NCBI GenBank assembly: GCA_944472155.2
Contig: OX235277.1
Span: 9,682,804-9,746,803, forward strand
Source of the DNA: Trichobilharzia szidati
Lineage: Eukaryota; Platyhelminthes; Trematoda; Strigeidida; Schistosomatidae
Length of the DNA stretch: 64,000 bases
Direction of reading: 5' to 3'
Shown: in pieces, positions 1-10,362 of the stretch
Layout: every line of letters starts with the position of its first letter
Position numbering within the stretch: position 1 is the first letter of the stretch
The notes under the pieces: model-generated
What the model was told of the DNA's origin: nothing
Databases searched by the model: none
Seen by the model: the letters and a program-made list of their open reading frames with translations, nothing else
Position numbers and translations under genes: made by a program

Positions 1-555
1 CACGTTAGGTGGCATAATAAGGTAAGTAATGTTGACGTTAGGCGTAGAGTGTTGGGCAAAGAGGGAAAATCAATCGAAGAGGCTATAAAGTTACATAGAT
101 TGAGATGGCTAGGTCACGTGCTGCGCATGCCTAACCATCGCCTACCCCGACGGGCATTACTAGCTGATATAAGTACAGGTTGGAAAAGAGTAAGTGGTGG
201 GTGCCAAACAAAAACATGGCCTCATCAATCCATGAAATCCTTGACAGTTAAACTGAGTCAGGTAGGGAGGGAGATGCAGACTACCGGGTTGGGGTCCGCC
301 CTCGGGACTCTAAGAATCAATGGCTGGAGATAATAGGCAACATGGCTCAAAATCGTTGTCAATGGCTTATGCAGATGTATTCAGTCTCTGTAATCTTTCA
401 TATTCCTTTCTACCATTACTCATTCTGTTTCACTCTTATACTTGTCAAAACTATTGATTCTCTTCACTCATTTTCTTGTCTACCTTTGTGTGCTATTTGG
501 AAAGTGGCAACTCGAACTGTTGCATTTCGGTGCCAAGTTTTATGTTGAATCCAGA
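1..555 (+). mobile_element. RTE-A LINE, 3' end (5' truncated by window edge)
   Basis: The reading frame at 49-330 encodes VLGKEGKSIEEAIKLHRLRWLGHVLRMPNHRLP in outline, the C-terminal RLRWLGHVLRM motif typical of RTE-like ORF2 proteins. A 3' UTR follows up to TGTTGAATC and a short CAGA repeat near 550-560. The same 3' UTR recurs in many copies in this window. Confidence 0.8.
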
Positions 556-749
556 CAGACAGAATATGTTGAGTGTTATTAACGTCAGAAGTAGATTGTT
601 AATCTAGAAAGGAAAGTCCAGTCGATGTGGTGGTTGTGAAGCTTCATTGATCATGGTGGCTACATGTGGTTTCACATGTAGATTAAGTGGTGCTCGAGGG
701 AAACAAATGCGAGAAAACCAGGCAGGAAGAGGATGTATTTATCATATAT

Positions 750-852
750 GTATATATTGACCCTTCGACATATTAGTGAACGCAAGCATACTTACCAGCG
801 TCTAACAATTGCCGTATTTTTTGACGTGAAAGCGGGATTTGACACTGTGTAA
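750..852 (+). mobile_element. RTE-A reverse transcriptase fragment
   Basis: The plus strand reads TLRHISERKHTYQRLTIAVF and FDVKAGFDTV, the RT motif-A region of RTE-A (the copy at 24953-26635 has the same stretch with FLDLKAAFDSVDR). It ends in a stop. It is an isolated relic. The rest of 556-1090 shows nothing I can name. Confidence 0.6.
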
Positions 853-1090
853 AGTTCTACAGTAAAAACTCAGTCAGTTAAATACTCTTCATTTTCATCT
901 CTGTGAAATTGTTCACTGACACATTAAGATATCAAATAGTACTTCTGTCGTAGAGGCTATTTCACTTGGCTTTGAGGAAGCATTTTATAAGACTTAAGTC
1001 AGCAGAATAATGAAGATGAGTATTGAGAAACTGATTATATGTTACAAGGGTGATAATATCGTATTTTTTAAGAATAAAAACGTATAACAA

Positions 1091-2270
1091 CCTACTTTCT
1101 TGTACTCCTGTTAGTTTTCTTAGAGTACTGACTGACTGACTGACTGGTTTCAACATAGAATTTTGCACAAAATTGCACCATTTCGAGTCGCCACACTCCC
1201 ACCATGTAGCACACAGAGCAAGAGAAGAGAGTAAAGATAGATTCATCGAAATAGAGATAATATAAAGAAGTGTGAGGGAAAAAATAGTAATATGGATATG
1301 ACAAATGACAAAGAGTGAATGCATGTGCGCCGTCCATTGAGAACGATTTTGAGCCAGTTATATCACCAATTATCTCCAGTCTTCATTGATTCCCACCATC
1401 TTGATGAGCCCAAATAGGTAGACAGGCAGTCTGCACCTCCCTACATGACTGGCTTGAACTAACTATTATGGATTTTACTGACTGATTACATGTTTTGGTT
1501 TGACCGCCACTAGAGATGTTTTCTGATCTGGTCCTATGTCAGCTAACATTTCCCATCTAGAAAGGCGATGGTTAGTCATGCGTTACACATATTCTTACCT
1601 ACCGCTCGACACCAAACCTCGATACTACTCATCCTATTATGCCACCTAACATGGGAGATAGAACGCAGACACATTTGATCACAGATACCTAGCCTTTTCA
1701 TGTCTTCCGTTTTCAATGACCATTTCTCACAGCTCGTCATAAAGGAGAACGGAGCGAACCACTGAGCAGTATAGACGTCCTTTGATCGATAGCCAGCCGG
1801 ATATCACGTCTACTCCAGAGACGGCGTAAGTCTGCAAATACCAAACTAGCCTTCTCTACCCGTGTTGAGGTTTTGTCAGTAATCAATGCGCTGGGACTGA
1901 CGCAACTTCCCAAATAAGTGAAATGGTCAACACACTCTACCACTTCACTCTATCTCCAAGCTAGGTGTCGATATAGTCCAGTCTTGTAACATCATCTAGC
2001 ATTTAACAGAAGAAAATCTCATGCCTAACATTTGAAGATTCCCGCTCCTCAAGGTGTTCAGAAGATTCTGAATTTTACCAGCGTCTTCACCTAGGAGAAT
2101 TGCATCATGCGCATATTCAAAGTCAATAAGACGGTTTCCTGGTGACAAGTCATTCTCGAAGTATTTGAAGCCAGTTAGGGTTAAGTCCCTTAGTAAATCA
2201 ATGATGAAATTAAACAGAAATGGGGACATTGGGCATTCCTGACGGACACCACTGGTTGTCATCACTTCAG
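1091..2270 (-). mobile_element. RTE-A LINE, RT motif B to 3' end
   Basis: Minus-strand frames at 2265-1996 read GVRQECPMSPFLFNFIIDLL and FEYAHDAILLGEDAG. The catalytic YADD has become YAHD, so the enzyme is dead. Downstream 1943-1737 has HFTYLGSCVSPS and the C-terminal region, then the standard 3' UTR ending in four copies of ACTG (1129-1145). 5' truncated at RT motif B. Confidence 0.85.
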
Positions 2271-2513
2271 ATGTGTGGTATATTTAAATGTTGTGTTCTA
2301 CTTTATTTTATTTCGGTGTAGTCGTGTTCTCCGAGCTGAATCGTTCAGATGCGAAGCTTTCATTGCCTTACTCTGGGCAACGCAACATGGTCAGCAGCAC
2401 TTCTCAACTAAACTATCCAGCTCAGTGAATACAACTACACCAAAGTCATCTCACCTGAACTACAAATCTTCTCCATTATACCTCTATAACTTTATTTTGT
2501 AATTATTTCCTAG
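2271..2513 (+). other. Unassigned sequence before the first TXNL1 exon
   Basis: Intronic. It ends in the T-rich acceptor tract used by the 2514 exon. About 2330-2470 weakly resembles sequence near 6690-6720 (CR1-like copy), but not enough for a call. Confidence 0.3.
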
Positions 2514-2699
2514 GATGTTGCACAACAGTACAATGTTCGATCATTGCCTACATTTGTATTTCTACGTGGCACTTTACCAATCGACCGTATTACAGGTGCA
2601 TCTGCTCAAAAGTTAAGAGATAAAGTTCAAGAGCTTGCTACTGCTGCAGCAGATTCACAGGAGGGTGGTTCACAAAAAAGTACACAGTCTTCCAAACAA
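2514..2699 (+). CDS. TXNL1: TXNL1 exon: C-terminal half of thioredoxin domain plus linker
   Basis: The exon encodes 62 residues in phase 0. It opens with DVAQQYNVRSLPTFVFLRG, the cis-proline loop region of a thioredoxin fold (L-P-T before the beta strand), followed by the last strand and helix (DRITGASAQKLRDKVQEL). It ends in a Ser/Gln-rich linker. The acceptor is TTCCTAG before 2514 and the donor GTAGGT begins at 2700. The active-site Cys pair of the domain is not in this exon and must lie upstream. Frame was fixed by similarity to TXNL1, not by an ATG. Confidence 0.92.
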
Positions 2700-2767
2700 G
2701 TAGGTATTTTTCATTTTTTTTCTTTTTATCTTATTAAATTTTCAAATTGTGGGAAGTACCCATCTGT

Positions 2768-2935
2768 ATTTTGATTGGACACTAGTAACTAGTGTGGTGT
2801 GTGTAGTCCTTTGTTTGGTGCAGACTGAATTCTGTCAGTCAGGTTTTGCAATGTGGCCACCATTCTACGTAGCCCGCCATCACGGTGCACATTGATTTGA
2901 TGATATTGGATAGATGGAGGCAATCGTGTATCTGT
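2768..2935 (-). mobile_element. SINE-T body fragment
   Basis: This stretch matches 14754-14910 (same orientation) through GACACTAGTAACTAGTGT, the GGTGCAGACTGAATTCT block and the CACGGTGCACATTGATTTG block. The tRNA-like head is absent, so it is a 5'-truncated copy of the minus-strand SINE-T. Confidence 0.7.
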
Positions 2936-2999
2936 ATGACGAAATGACAACAGTACAAATTGATGAATCTTTATGTTTATGTTATGTTATGATCGATAT

Positions 3000-3720
3000 A
3001 ATTGACCTAACTCACAGTCATTGCAACACTTATAACAACTCTCTCAGATATGAGGTCGGTATTCCGATGTTCAGATTCATAACCTCCATATACAATTCGC
3101 ACAAGAAACAAATTATTTCTGTTAGCGGCAAGCTGGTCAATCGAGATTCTACGTCCAGTGATGACTTACGGTTGCCATGTACAGCTGCTTTTGTAAATGA
3201 AATCGCCAAAAAGACGGATATCCAGTTTACTGAACGTCTTGTTCTTTTTTTATGATAAAGGTTTTTATTTTGTATTTCCCAATGAATGAATGAAAAACAA
3301 AACGATATTGTCGTATTTACTGACGTTTTACTATTTAATGCTATTAATAGCTTTATCAAAGTAGTGATATTAAATAAGAATTTACAAAATCTCAGTTTAT
3401 ACATAACAACTTAATCATCGTTCCTCAGCATGGGGTCATTTTTGCGGTGTTGTCGAATTGGCCAATTGGTAAAGATAATCAAACCAGGTGTAGATTGTTG
3501 GATTTGATAAGTGTATAAAACTATAGAAGCAGCGTGCGTTTGAAACTGCTTATCACATTCATGTTGATTTTATCATTTCATGGAGGAGGGAGGTATTGTA
3601 ACCAGGTCAAATTCTGTTTTCGTGCATCATTCCTATTCAGACAATTTTGACTCTTTTGATATGAAGTGCTGCTGATATTAGACGTTCTTTGTGATATCTG
3701 AAATTTTTCTATATGATGAT
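3000..3720 (-). mobile_element. PLE tandem junction: 3' end, pLTR, next copy
   Basis: Read on the minus strand, 3720-3430 corresponds to the coding end and 3' UTR of the PLE copy at 43440-43700. Then 3420-3260 is the pLTR-like segment (homologous to 43740-43907). Then an open frame follows ending in IGIPTSYLRELL, as found in PLE reverse transcriptases. Tandem copies sharing a pLTR are typical of Penelope elements. Frames are broken. Confidence 0.6.
3300..3370 (-). ncRNA. Hammerhead-like motif in PLE pLTR (decayed)
   Basis: The minus strand carries TTGATAA, then a stem GCTATT/AAATAG with loop, then TAAAACGTC. It has the layout of a minimal PLE hammerhead ribozyme, but the core CUGAUGA is changed to UUGAUAA and GAAAC to AAAAC, so activity is unlikely. 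Confidence 0.5.
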
Positions 3721-3829
3721 TTCAATATTGTCAGTATCAATTCTGTGGCCTGATTCCACCACAGCGTGTAGACGAACTATGGCTGATGATTTTTCAAGTT
3801 TTTCTAGTTCACTAACTGGATTTCGCGGT

Positions 3830-3885
3830 GGTCGAACAGATGTTTCGTCCCACTAGTTTGGGACTCATCGGCAGTAATCACCCAA
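3830..3885 (-). ncRNA. Hammerhead-like segment of SA SINE, isolated
   Basis: The minus strand reads CCGATGAGTCCCAAACTAG then TGGGACGAAAC. Compared with the hammerhead core (CUGAUGAG, stem II, CGAAAC) only one core base differs (U to C). Stem II is GUCCC/GGGAC. The copy breaks off just past the expected cleavage position and lacks the tRNA-like head. Flanking 3905-3990 holds more SA tail debris. Confidence 0.6.
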
Positions 3886-3984
3886 TCTGTGGTCAAAATT
3901 GAGACAAGTCAAATCCCTACGACAAACTGACTCGTGAAAATTAATCCAATGCTGGCTAGTGAGTGGCTACAGGACTATGATATT

Positions 3985-4215
3985 GGCTGGTGCCAGTCAC
4001 GCTGAAATCATGAATTGATAGAGGTTAGAATTCAAAGGCTGATCATTGAGTTGGATATCAATGAGTGAATGAATGGTCAACGAGCTTGCGTGGTAACTGG
4101 GTGGTATCGGGTTCGAAAGCTGTTGAGTGCGTACTGCTGGTAGGTCCCTAAATAGGAAGAAACATCTGTCTAGTACCCCCCACTGGCTTTCAGTGGTTCT
4201 CTAATCGGTATCACT
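3985..4215 (+). mobile_element. SA SINE (tRNA-headed, hammerhead-like), plus copy
   Basis: The head at about 4065-4120 has decayed tRNA-like boxes (TCAATGAG...GGTTCGAAAGC). The hammerhead-like segment is at 4131-4176 (GTACTG, CTGGTAG core, GGTCCC, GAAAC, CTGTC, TAGTAC), and the common SINE tail runs to about 4215. The core is mutated. It is followed directly by an inverted copy. Confidence 0.7.
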
Positions 4216-4445
4216 CTTCAAGTGTTGGTTTGCATGAATTTGATTTGATTGGTCACAGAATTTCATCATGAAGTGACATCAGCTAAAGGACCACTAGAAG
4301 ACCTGTGGTTACTGGACAGATCTGTCTCGTCCCTCTAGTTTAGGACTCTTCAGCAGTACGCACCCACACTGTGGGGTTCGAACCCTTCTGCGAGCTTGCT
4401 TCGTAACTGTAATATCCTGGGTAGTTTATCTGAAACGTGTAATGT
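4216..4445 (-). mobile_element. SA SINE, minus copy
   Basis: The minus copy faces the previous one tail to tail. The hammerhead-like segment lies at 4320-4367 (core CTGAAGAG, stem II, CGAGAC); the tRNA-like B-box is seen as GGGGTTCGAACCC on the plus strand at 4375-4387. Both cores of the pair are mutated. Confidence 0.72.
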
Positions 4446-4944
4446 ATTTGTGCAACACATTTTCGACATTCTGATCATATAGAAGACCAGACAGCATGAG
4501 TTATTACAATACAGGTCAAGGTCGACCGTGCATATATGGTGAATGCGCATCTGAACAACCGCCAAACCAACGCCTTTTTATACTGTGTATTAGTGGACAG
4601 GAACTATGATGATTTAGATACTGTTCCGTTCATGTGGACTTTCTGTAGACAGATTGTTTTATTGACCCACCTTGTCGGCGGGTTATGTGTACATCCAAAA
4701 ATGACAAGCCATCATTATTCTCTTTTATATGTGTTAGCGGTGTGCTGTTCTTTTTTCACTGTGTTTGACTGGTATTTCCGCTTCGTCTATTTTACTGTTT
4801 TTTTGACTGTCGTTTCATTGCCTGTGTGTGTGTGTGTGTGTAAACTTTTGAAACATAAGTATAATTTATTTGATCTATTCCACAATGCCTAAACTTTTTA
4901 CTGATATTATTTTTTCACCTCATTTATTATCTTTTTAATCAAGT
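4446..4944. other. Intronic stretch, no feature recognised
   Basis: AT-rich intron sequence with a short GT repeat at 4822-4840. The open frames here have no recognisable motif. Confidence 0.4.
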
Positions 4945-5170
4945 ATTGGTTTAAAGGGATTTGATTGGTTATAGGATTGGTCACTAGCTGATATCAGTTA
5001 GAGTACCATTGGGGAACCAAATGGAGTATTGGACAACGACTTCGTCCCTGTTTGACAATCTTCATCAGTACTCACCCACCACTGAAGTTTGGATCCAGGA
5101 CGTTCCGGTTACAAGGCGAGTTCATAGACCATCAAGCCACTGGGACACCACCGAGTAGTCCGTGAATTGA
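4945..5170 (-). mobile_element. SA SINE, minus copy
   Basis: Tail starts near GGTTTAAAGGGATTTGATTG (4949); a strongly decayed hammerhead-like block is at 5035-5085; the tRNA-like head runs to CACTGGGACACC near 5147. It forms a head-to-head inverted pair with the next copy. Confidence 0.72.
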
Positions 5171-5194
5171 AGCACGAATTTTGCAGAAGTTGGA

Positions 5195-5400
5195 ATTCAC
5201 TGGCTTTTGGGTCGTGTCCCAATGACTGAATGGTCTACGGGCTAGCTCACCTTGTAACTGGAAGGTCCTGGATTCAAACCCCAGTGGTGGGTGTCTACTG
5301 CTTACTAAAGAGTCCACAACTAGGCTGAGGAAACAGCTGTCCAGTATTCCCCTGATGGGTTTTACAGTTGTTCTCTAGCTGACATCAACGTACGATCAAT
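5195..5400 (+). mobile_element. SA SINE, plus copy
   Basis: The tRNA-like head at about 5213-5285 reads GTCCCAATGACTGAATGGTC and then GGTCCTGGATTCAAACC. The hammerhead-like part at 5293-5347 keeps the stem III palindrome ACAGCTGT and GAAAC, but the 5' core is destroyed. It ends about 100 bases before the TXNL1 exon at 5501. Confidence 0.72.
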
Positions 5401-5500
5401 TCTATTATATATTTTGGTTACTAAGTTGAATTGTGTTTCTCTCTTCATTTTCGCTCACCATATTTTATTTTTTGGTATTTTCTTTTACACATGTAAACAG

Positions 5501-5632
5501 CTTGAATTAGATATACTCCTGTCAAAAAGTCAATGTGAATGTTTAAATGAAGATGATTCACATTCACTGTCACAATTACTCAATTCACCAGATGATGAGA
5601 AGACGTATTTACTCTCTGATACAGATGAACAG
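5501..5632 (+). CDS. TXNL1: TXNL1 exon: start of PITH domain
   Basis: The exon has 44 codons in phase 0 between acceptor GTAAACAG and donor GTTAGT (5633). The translation contains CECLNEDDSHSL and ends SDTDEQ, which match the start of the PITH domain of TXNL1 (human has CECLNESDEHG and SDCDEQ at these places). Intron ORF sequence runs on upstream in the same frame, so the exon start is set by the splice site and homology. Confidence 0.93.
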
Positions 5633-5664
5633 GTTAGTTATTATAGAGGAATGAGTTTATATAT

Positions 5665-6240
5665 CTCTTTATTATTATTATTATTCCCTTGGGTTCCTAG
5701 TGGAACATAGGGCTTCAACTGCACGTCTTCACTTGCTTCTGTCTTCTGCTGTACTTTCCACCTGCATCCATGTTATTCCATACTGTTTCAACTCCTCTCC
5801 ACACGATCTCCTCCATGTCACCCTTGGACATCCCACTCGCCGCTTACCTTTCGGGTTCCACTCGAGCACTGGCCTGACGTGCGATGTCACCCAGCGGCCT
5901 CCTCAGCCAGTGAGTGTCCAATCCATTTCCACTTTCTCCTGCATATTTGTTGAGCGATAGGTTCTTGTTGGTGATTCTTTCCGGCGGCCATCTGATCTTC
6001 AGTGTAGAGCCAGCGAAGACAGTTGTTGATGGAGGTCTGCAACAGGCTGTTGGAAATATTCTTTGTGACCCGCCAAGTTTCTGATCCATCCGTATAGAAG
6101 AACTGACTGACTTGACGTTTGTATTGAAAATCCGAATTTTGTTGTTGATGCAGGCTGAGTGACGAAGATTTCCAGATTGGTTTCAGGTTGATGAATGTGT
6201 TTCTCGCCTTCCCGATTCTCGATTTGACAACAGAGGGGGA
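5665..6240 (-). mobile_element. LINE-B, 3' end
   Basis: The plus strand begins with ATT repeats and the reverse of the tail CCTAGTGGAACATAGGGC. The minus-strand frames read RRPLGDIARQASARVEPER (shared with 39590-39640) and the NTF-INLKPIWKSSSL region. Several frameshifts. It is 5' truncated. Confidence 0.85.
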
Positions 6241-6585
6241 GTATAGTTCTGTTCAGGAGGTGTGCTATTTTTTAGAATTTTATTTAGTTATGTTCTTTGA
6301 ACTACTTGGTTGATTTAATTGCGTAGCTTTCCTTGTCCCCCTTCTAGACAACATCAATTCAGTCCAGGTTTCAGCATGAAATGAATTTATTTGAATTCTT
6401 CATGCGTCGTCACTTAGTAGTCCCATGGACATAGACAAAATTTATCAATCGATAAGAAGAAAATCTCATACATAAAGAGTCAACCTTCAGGTCACGGAAA
6501 CAATCAGGACCAATACAAGTAGCCTATAGGGTGTGAAAACACATAGAAACAACCAGTCACGGTCAAGGTCACCAGGAGAGATGAC
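6241..6585. other. Unassigned intronic sequence
   Basis: No coding motif or repeat family identified. It separates a LINE-B copy from a CR1-like copy. Confidence 0.3.
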
Positions 6586-7250
6586 TTATAAATGACTTAT
6601 AAATCTAAAAGCTCGCTTCAACAAATTGAAGTATGCACTGAAGATGTTGCCTGGTAGAGGGGGCAATGAAAGCCTCTCAAATAAACCACCCAGCTCAGAG
6701 AACACAACTACATCAAAATATTCTTTATATGTAAAAGAGGTGAGAGAACAGTACCTTGATGGAACACCGGCTTCGGTAAGCAAGGCAGAGGAAGATTTGT
6801 CTTTATATATAGTATACTGCATTCTGTTCGAGAAATAAGAATGCAACCAGTTAACAGCTCACGACTTCTCGGTCTTTGTCAGGGAAAGAGTATATAACAA
6901 AAGGCATCCTGGGCACAGAGTCAAAAGCAGATTTGTTGTCTTGGTAGGTACTTTGGACATATTTGGCTCCTTTGTCTAAACAGGAAACAATATTACGATG
7001 TAAGTCAACAGCAGCATCTAAACTGCTTCTGCCCTGTTTATATGCAAACTGTTTGGGATCACTACTGCTTTTCGAGGAAGGTTCAAGGTCGGGTAAAAGC
7101 AATTTCTCTGTTATTTTCAAAAAAGGAGAAGTAATTGCAATAGGTCTAAATTTAACCTTAATACGATTGTATGATTTAAGTATTGTGATAATTTTGATGT
7201 CTTTAGATGCTATGAATACAATATTATTGGAAAAAGAAGCATTGAAAATA
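6586..7250 (-). mobile_element. CR1-like LINE, reverse transcriptase part
   Basis: Minus frames read KQFAYKQGRSSLDAAVDLHR, DKGAKY and SAFDSVPR (RT motif A with the catalytic Asp), then FSNRMQYTIYKDKSSSALLTEAGVPSRY, equal to the FSNR..Q...GVPQG block of CR1/jockey RTs. The Gln of PQG has become Ser. Frameshifted relic. Confidence 0.75.
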
Positions 7251-7259
7251 TTGAAAAAT

Positions 7260-8036
7260 CCAGGTCTTCTAGAGATCTGGATTACGCGGCGGATGATTTA
7301 TGTTCAATGTTACACAGACTTGAAGGTGAAAACTAACAAACTGCTTGAAAAAGCAGCTTGGGAAACCATAACTCCAGCTGGACATAGAGAAGACGGAGGT
7401 GATGAAGATAACCAGCGAACAGCAACAACAACCAGCAACCATCGCCATCAACGGGAGGGATTTGACAGAAGTTACTTCCTTCACTTATGTAAAAAACGTG
7501 GTTTCAACCACAATTGTAACGGATTAAGATGTCAAATCCAGTAACGTACACCTTCATCGATTTGAAAATCTTCTACGCTCACGATAAAGAAAAAGATTCG
7601 GATTTTCAACATCAATGTTAGTTAAGTCAGTCGATTCTTCTATGTAGCGTGTGCGTCACGAAAAGCGTCTGAAGACTTTTATCAGCAGCTGTCTCCCCCG
7701 CTGGCTCCATAGTGAAGATCAAATAGCGTGCCAGTTGACCAGAACGAATTAGCAACAGGAAACTCTGGTTGGGAACAAACCAACCAAGAGCCGATTGCTC
7801 AACAAATATGTAGGAGGAAATATGTGGATATGGGTCGGGCATACGTTTAAGAGGCCGTCGAATGACATCACGCGCCGGACCATCACTCGACTGGGAGACG
7901 ACGAGTGGGTTGTTGGCGCGATGGTGACATGTAGGAGGTCGTTTGGGGAAGAGGACATGAGAGAGGACAGCAGAAAATAGAACAAAGTGGAGATGTAGTG
8001 CCCTATGTTCCACTTGGGACCCAAGGGAACAATAAT
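7260..8036 (+). mobile_element. LINE-B, RT end to 3' tail
   Basis: It starts at the catalytic box (LDYAADDLC, with one extra Ala codon in place of FADD), continues through INGRDLTEVTSFTYV and LFVGTNQPRADCSTN-like frames, and ends with GCCCTATGTTCCACTTGGG and ATAATAAT at 8012-8036. Broken by several frameshifts. It ends about 90 bases before the TXNL1 exon at 8126. Confidence 0.82.
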
Positions 8037-8125
8037 AATATCATTATAGTTTTGTGTTCAGAATAGATCAAATAAAAATAAACTGATGGTATTTTTTAAT
8101 GTCTATATTTCTGTCTTATTTACAG

Positions 8126-8192
8126 CTTATTATATATGTTACATTCTCTCAATTTGTTCGAGTGCAAGCAGTGCAGATCAACGGACCTAAAG
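8126..8192 (+). CDS. TXNL1: TXNL1 exon: PITH beta strands
   Basis: A 67-nt exon, acceptor TTATTTACAG and donor GTACAT. It encodes LIIYVTFSQFVRVQAVQING, equivalent to the LLITVAFNQPVKLYSMKF segment of human TXNL1, and ends in phase 1 with PK plus one base. That base joins the AA of the next exon to give Glu, restoring ENAPKLVKLFI. It was found by looking for the missing PITH segment between flanking exons. Confidence 0.9.
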
Positions 8193-8335
8193 GTACATGT
8201 TTTGTTAGTATTTATCGCTATTATTGTTGATATTACCGTTATTATTATTATCGTTAGAAAAGAATATCGAAATTTGACTAAGGCAGAATATGATAATATT
8301 TCCCCTCCACAAATAAAGGTTCAGACAGCCGCATT

Positions 8336-9065
8336 GACTGACTTACTGACTGATTGGTTTCAACATAGAACTTTGCACAGATGTTCACCAATCCAAGTTG
8401 CCACACTCCCTTCATGTAGCACACAAAGCAAGAAAAGAAATTAAAGAGAGATAATAAACAGAAGTGTGAGTGAGGAAAAAAGAATAGTGATACGGAGGTA
8501 CAATAGAGTACTTTGATTGGATATGATAACTGACAAAGAGTGAATGCATCTCCACCGTCATTGAGAACGATTTTGAGCCAGTCATATTACTAATTGTCTC
8601 CAGCCCCTTCATTGGTACCCACCATCCCGAGGAACCCAACCAGGTAGGCAGACAGACTACACCTCCCTACATGACTGGCGCAAACTAACTGCTATGGATT
8701 TCATGGACTGATTGCATGTTTTGCTTTGGCCACCACTAGAGATCTTTTCAGACCTGGTCCATCCTATTTCAGCTAACATTCCCCATCTAGAAAGGTGATG
8801 GTTAGCTATGCGTTACACATATTCTCGTCTGCTACTAGAAACCGAACCTCAATACTACTCATTCTATTGTGCCACCTAACATGAGAGATAGAACGCAGAC
8901 ACCTTTGATCACATATACCTTAGCCTTTTCATGTCTTCCATTCTCAATGACCATTTCTCACAGCTAGTCATAAAGGAGAACGGAGCGAACTGCTGAGCAG
9001 TATAGACGTCCTTTAGTCGATAGCTGGGTATCATCTCTCGTAGATGGAGAGAGGAACAATTGGTA
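8336..9065 (-). mobile_element. RTE-A LINE, 3' end
   Basis: The plus strand shows GACTGACTTACTGACTGATTGG (degenerate tetranucleotide tail), then the 3' UTR TTTCAACATAGAACTTTGCAC, and the antisense of the GHVLRM-region frame up to GAGCAGTATAGACGTCC. No open frame survives. Confidence 0.82.
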
Positions 9066-9159
9066 AGGTCACCACCTAAGTTGCCCTATCATATTCAGTA
9101 GGTGGAAATTTAGTCACCTCTCCTCTTTCGATACGATAATAATAATAAGAGGTTCAAAT

Positions 9160-9620
9160 GTTCTGACCTCTTATCACAAGGGACTTGGGAGATATACCAC
9201 CGTCTAATCTGGTTCCTACAGTTTGTGCTTTTTCTGACATTCGTGTCTTCTTCCTAAAGCATGGGCCAACTGCTTGTGTACTACACTATTCCAGATAAGT
9301 ACTTCGAAAACGTTGACCCATCGAAGTGTTTAAAAAACCCCCTCGACGTGTCCATAGCATTTGAAATGCCGTAGCTATAACGCTATTACAATGTACAGTT
9401 GTTTTCAAATTGTGGCTTGCAATAATTTCTAAATCCTTTTATCCCTTAACATCAGGCAGTTTTGTATCCCCTTGGAATTACGCATTTCCACTTTTTTTTT
9501 ATGGAATTAATCTGCAAGCTGCAGAGGCTGGAACGTTCAGTGAATTTATCTAGATCACCCTGTAAGACTGACCTGTCGTCATTAGTATTTAGAGTTTTCT
9601 AGATCTTAACGCCATCCGAA
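9160..9620 (-). mobile_element. CR1/jockey-like LINE relic
   Basis: The minus strand reads, with stops, DDRSVLQGDL.KFTERSSLCSLQIN and KKKVEMRNSKGIQ, like the post-YADD segment (LQ.DL..L..WS..W.L..N..KC) of CR1/jockey RTs. Weak but directional. Bases 9066-9160 hold nothing recognised. Confidence 0.45.
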
Positions 9621-10362
9621 AGAATGAGTAATTAGATCGGAGATATAGGAATAGAACTTGGTAGAGTATAATTCCATTATGGAGAAAGATTTATTCTGAT
9701 AAAGTCTCATAGCGTGTTATACAGTAATATTTACTGATGACTACATTTCAAGCACTATTTTATTGCTGCTCATAATCATATCAAGACATTACTCACACAA
9801 CTTTGTGACTTCGTTTGTGTAGTTCTACCATTTCTCATCTGTTGATTTGATGATTGGTAGTAATATTTTCCATATCTTTGGTATTGGTGATGAGTCATTC
9901 CTGTTGCATGTGTTGGGTGTAGATTGGATGAACAAGGATTCACTAATCAACTTCTCTCTCCACCTACCTAGATTACTTTTTAGAATTTTAACCCTCTCCC
10001 ACCCTATTGTATGGTTCTGTGATAATGCATACAGTGCAATTGCTGAATTTTTTCCTAAATTACTTATCTTCTCGGGTTCAAAGATTCTAACCTTAGCTAA
10101 ATTCTTGTGTTCCGACAATCTGACTACCCCCACCCGACCTACTAGTTTGACCTATGCAGTTAACTTAACTCACAGTCATTGCAAGGTATTTTGTGAATTA
10201 TATTGTTTTGTCTAATTGGGTCAACCTACATGGTCCTTCAGCCTACAAAGCTTGTCCCTGCCTAAGGGGGTTTGTAGGTTTGAATGCCACCCTAATTCCT
10301 GCCTTATTAGAAATCCTACGTAGGGTCTTAGATGTCCCCTCCTTATATGGTAAAACTGCTGC
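9621..10362 (-). mobile_element. PLE copy (GIY-YIG C-terminus and pLTR)
   Basis: The minus frame 10133-9825 reads GVVRLSEHKNLAKVRIFEPEK, then NHTIGWERVKILKSNLGRW and LISESLFIQSTPNTCNRNDSS, as in the copies at 28599-29849. The 3' pLTR lies at about 9625-9790. It interrupts LINE-B coding sequence, which resumes at 10363. The left flank is not LINE-B, so the target is unclear. Confidence 0.8.
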
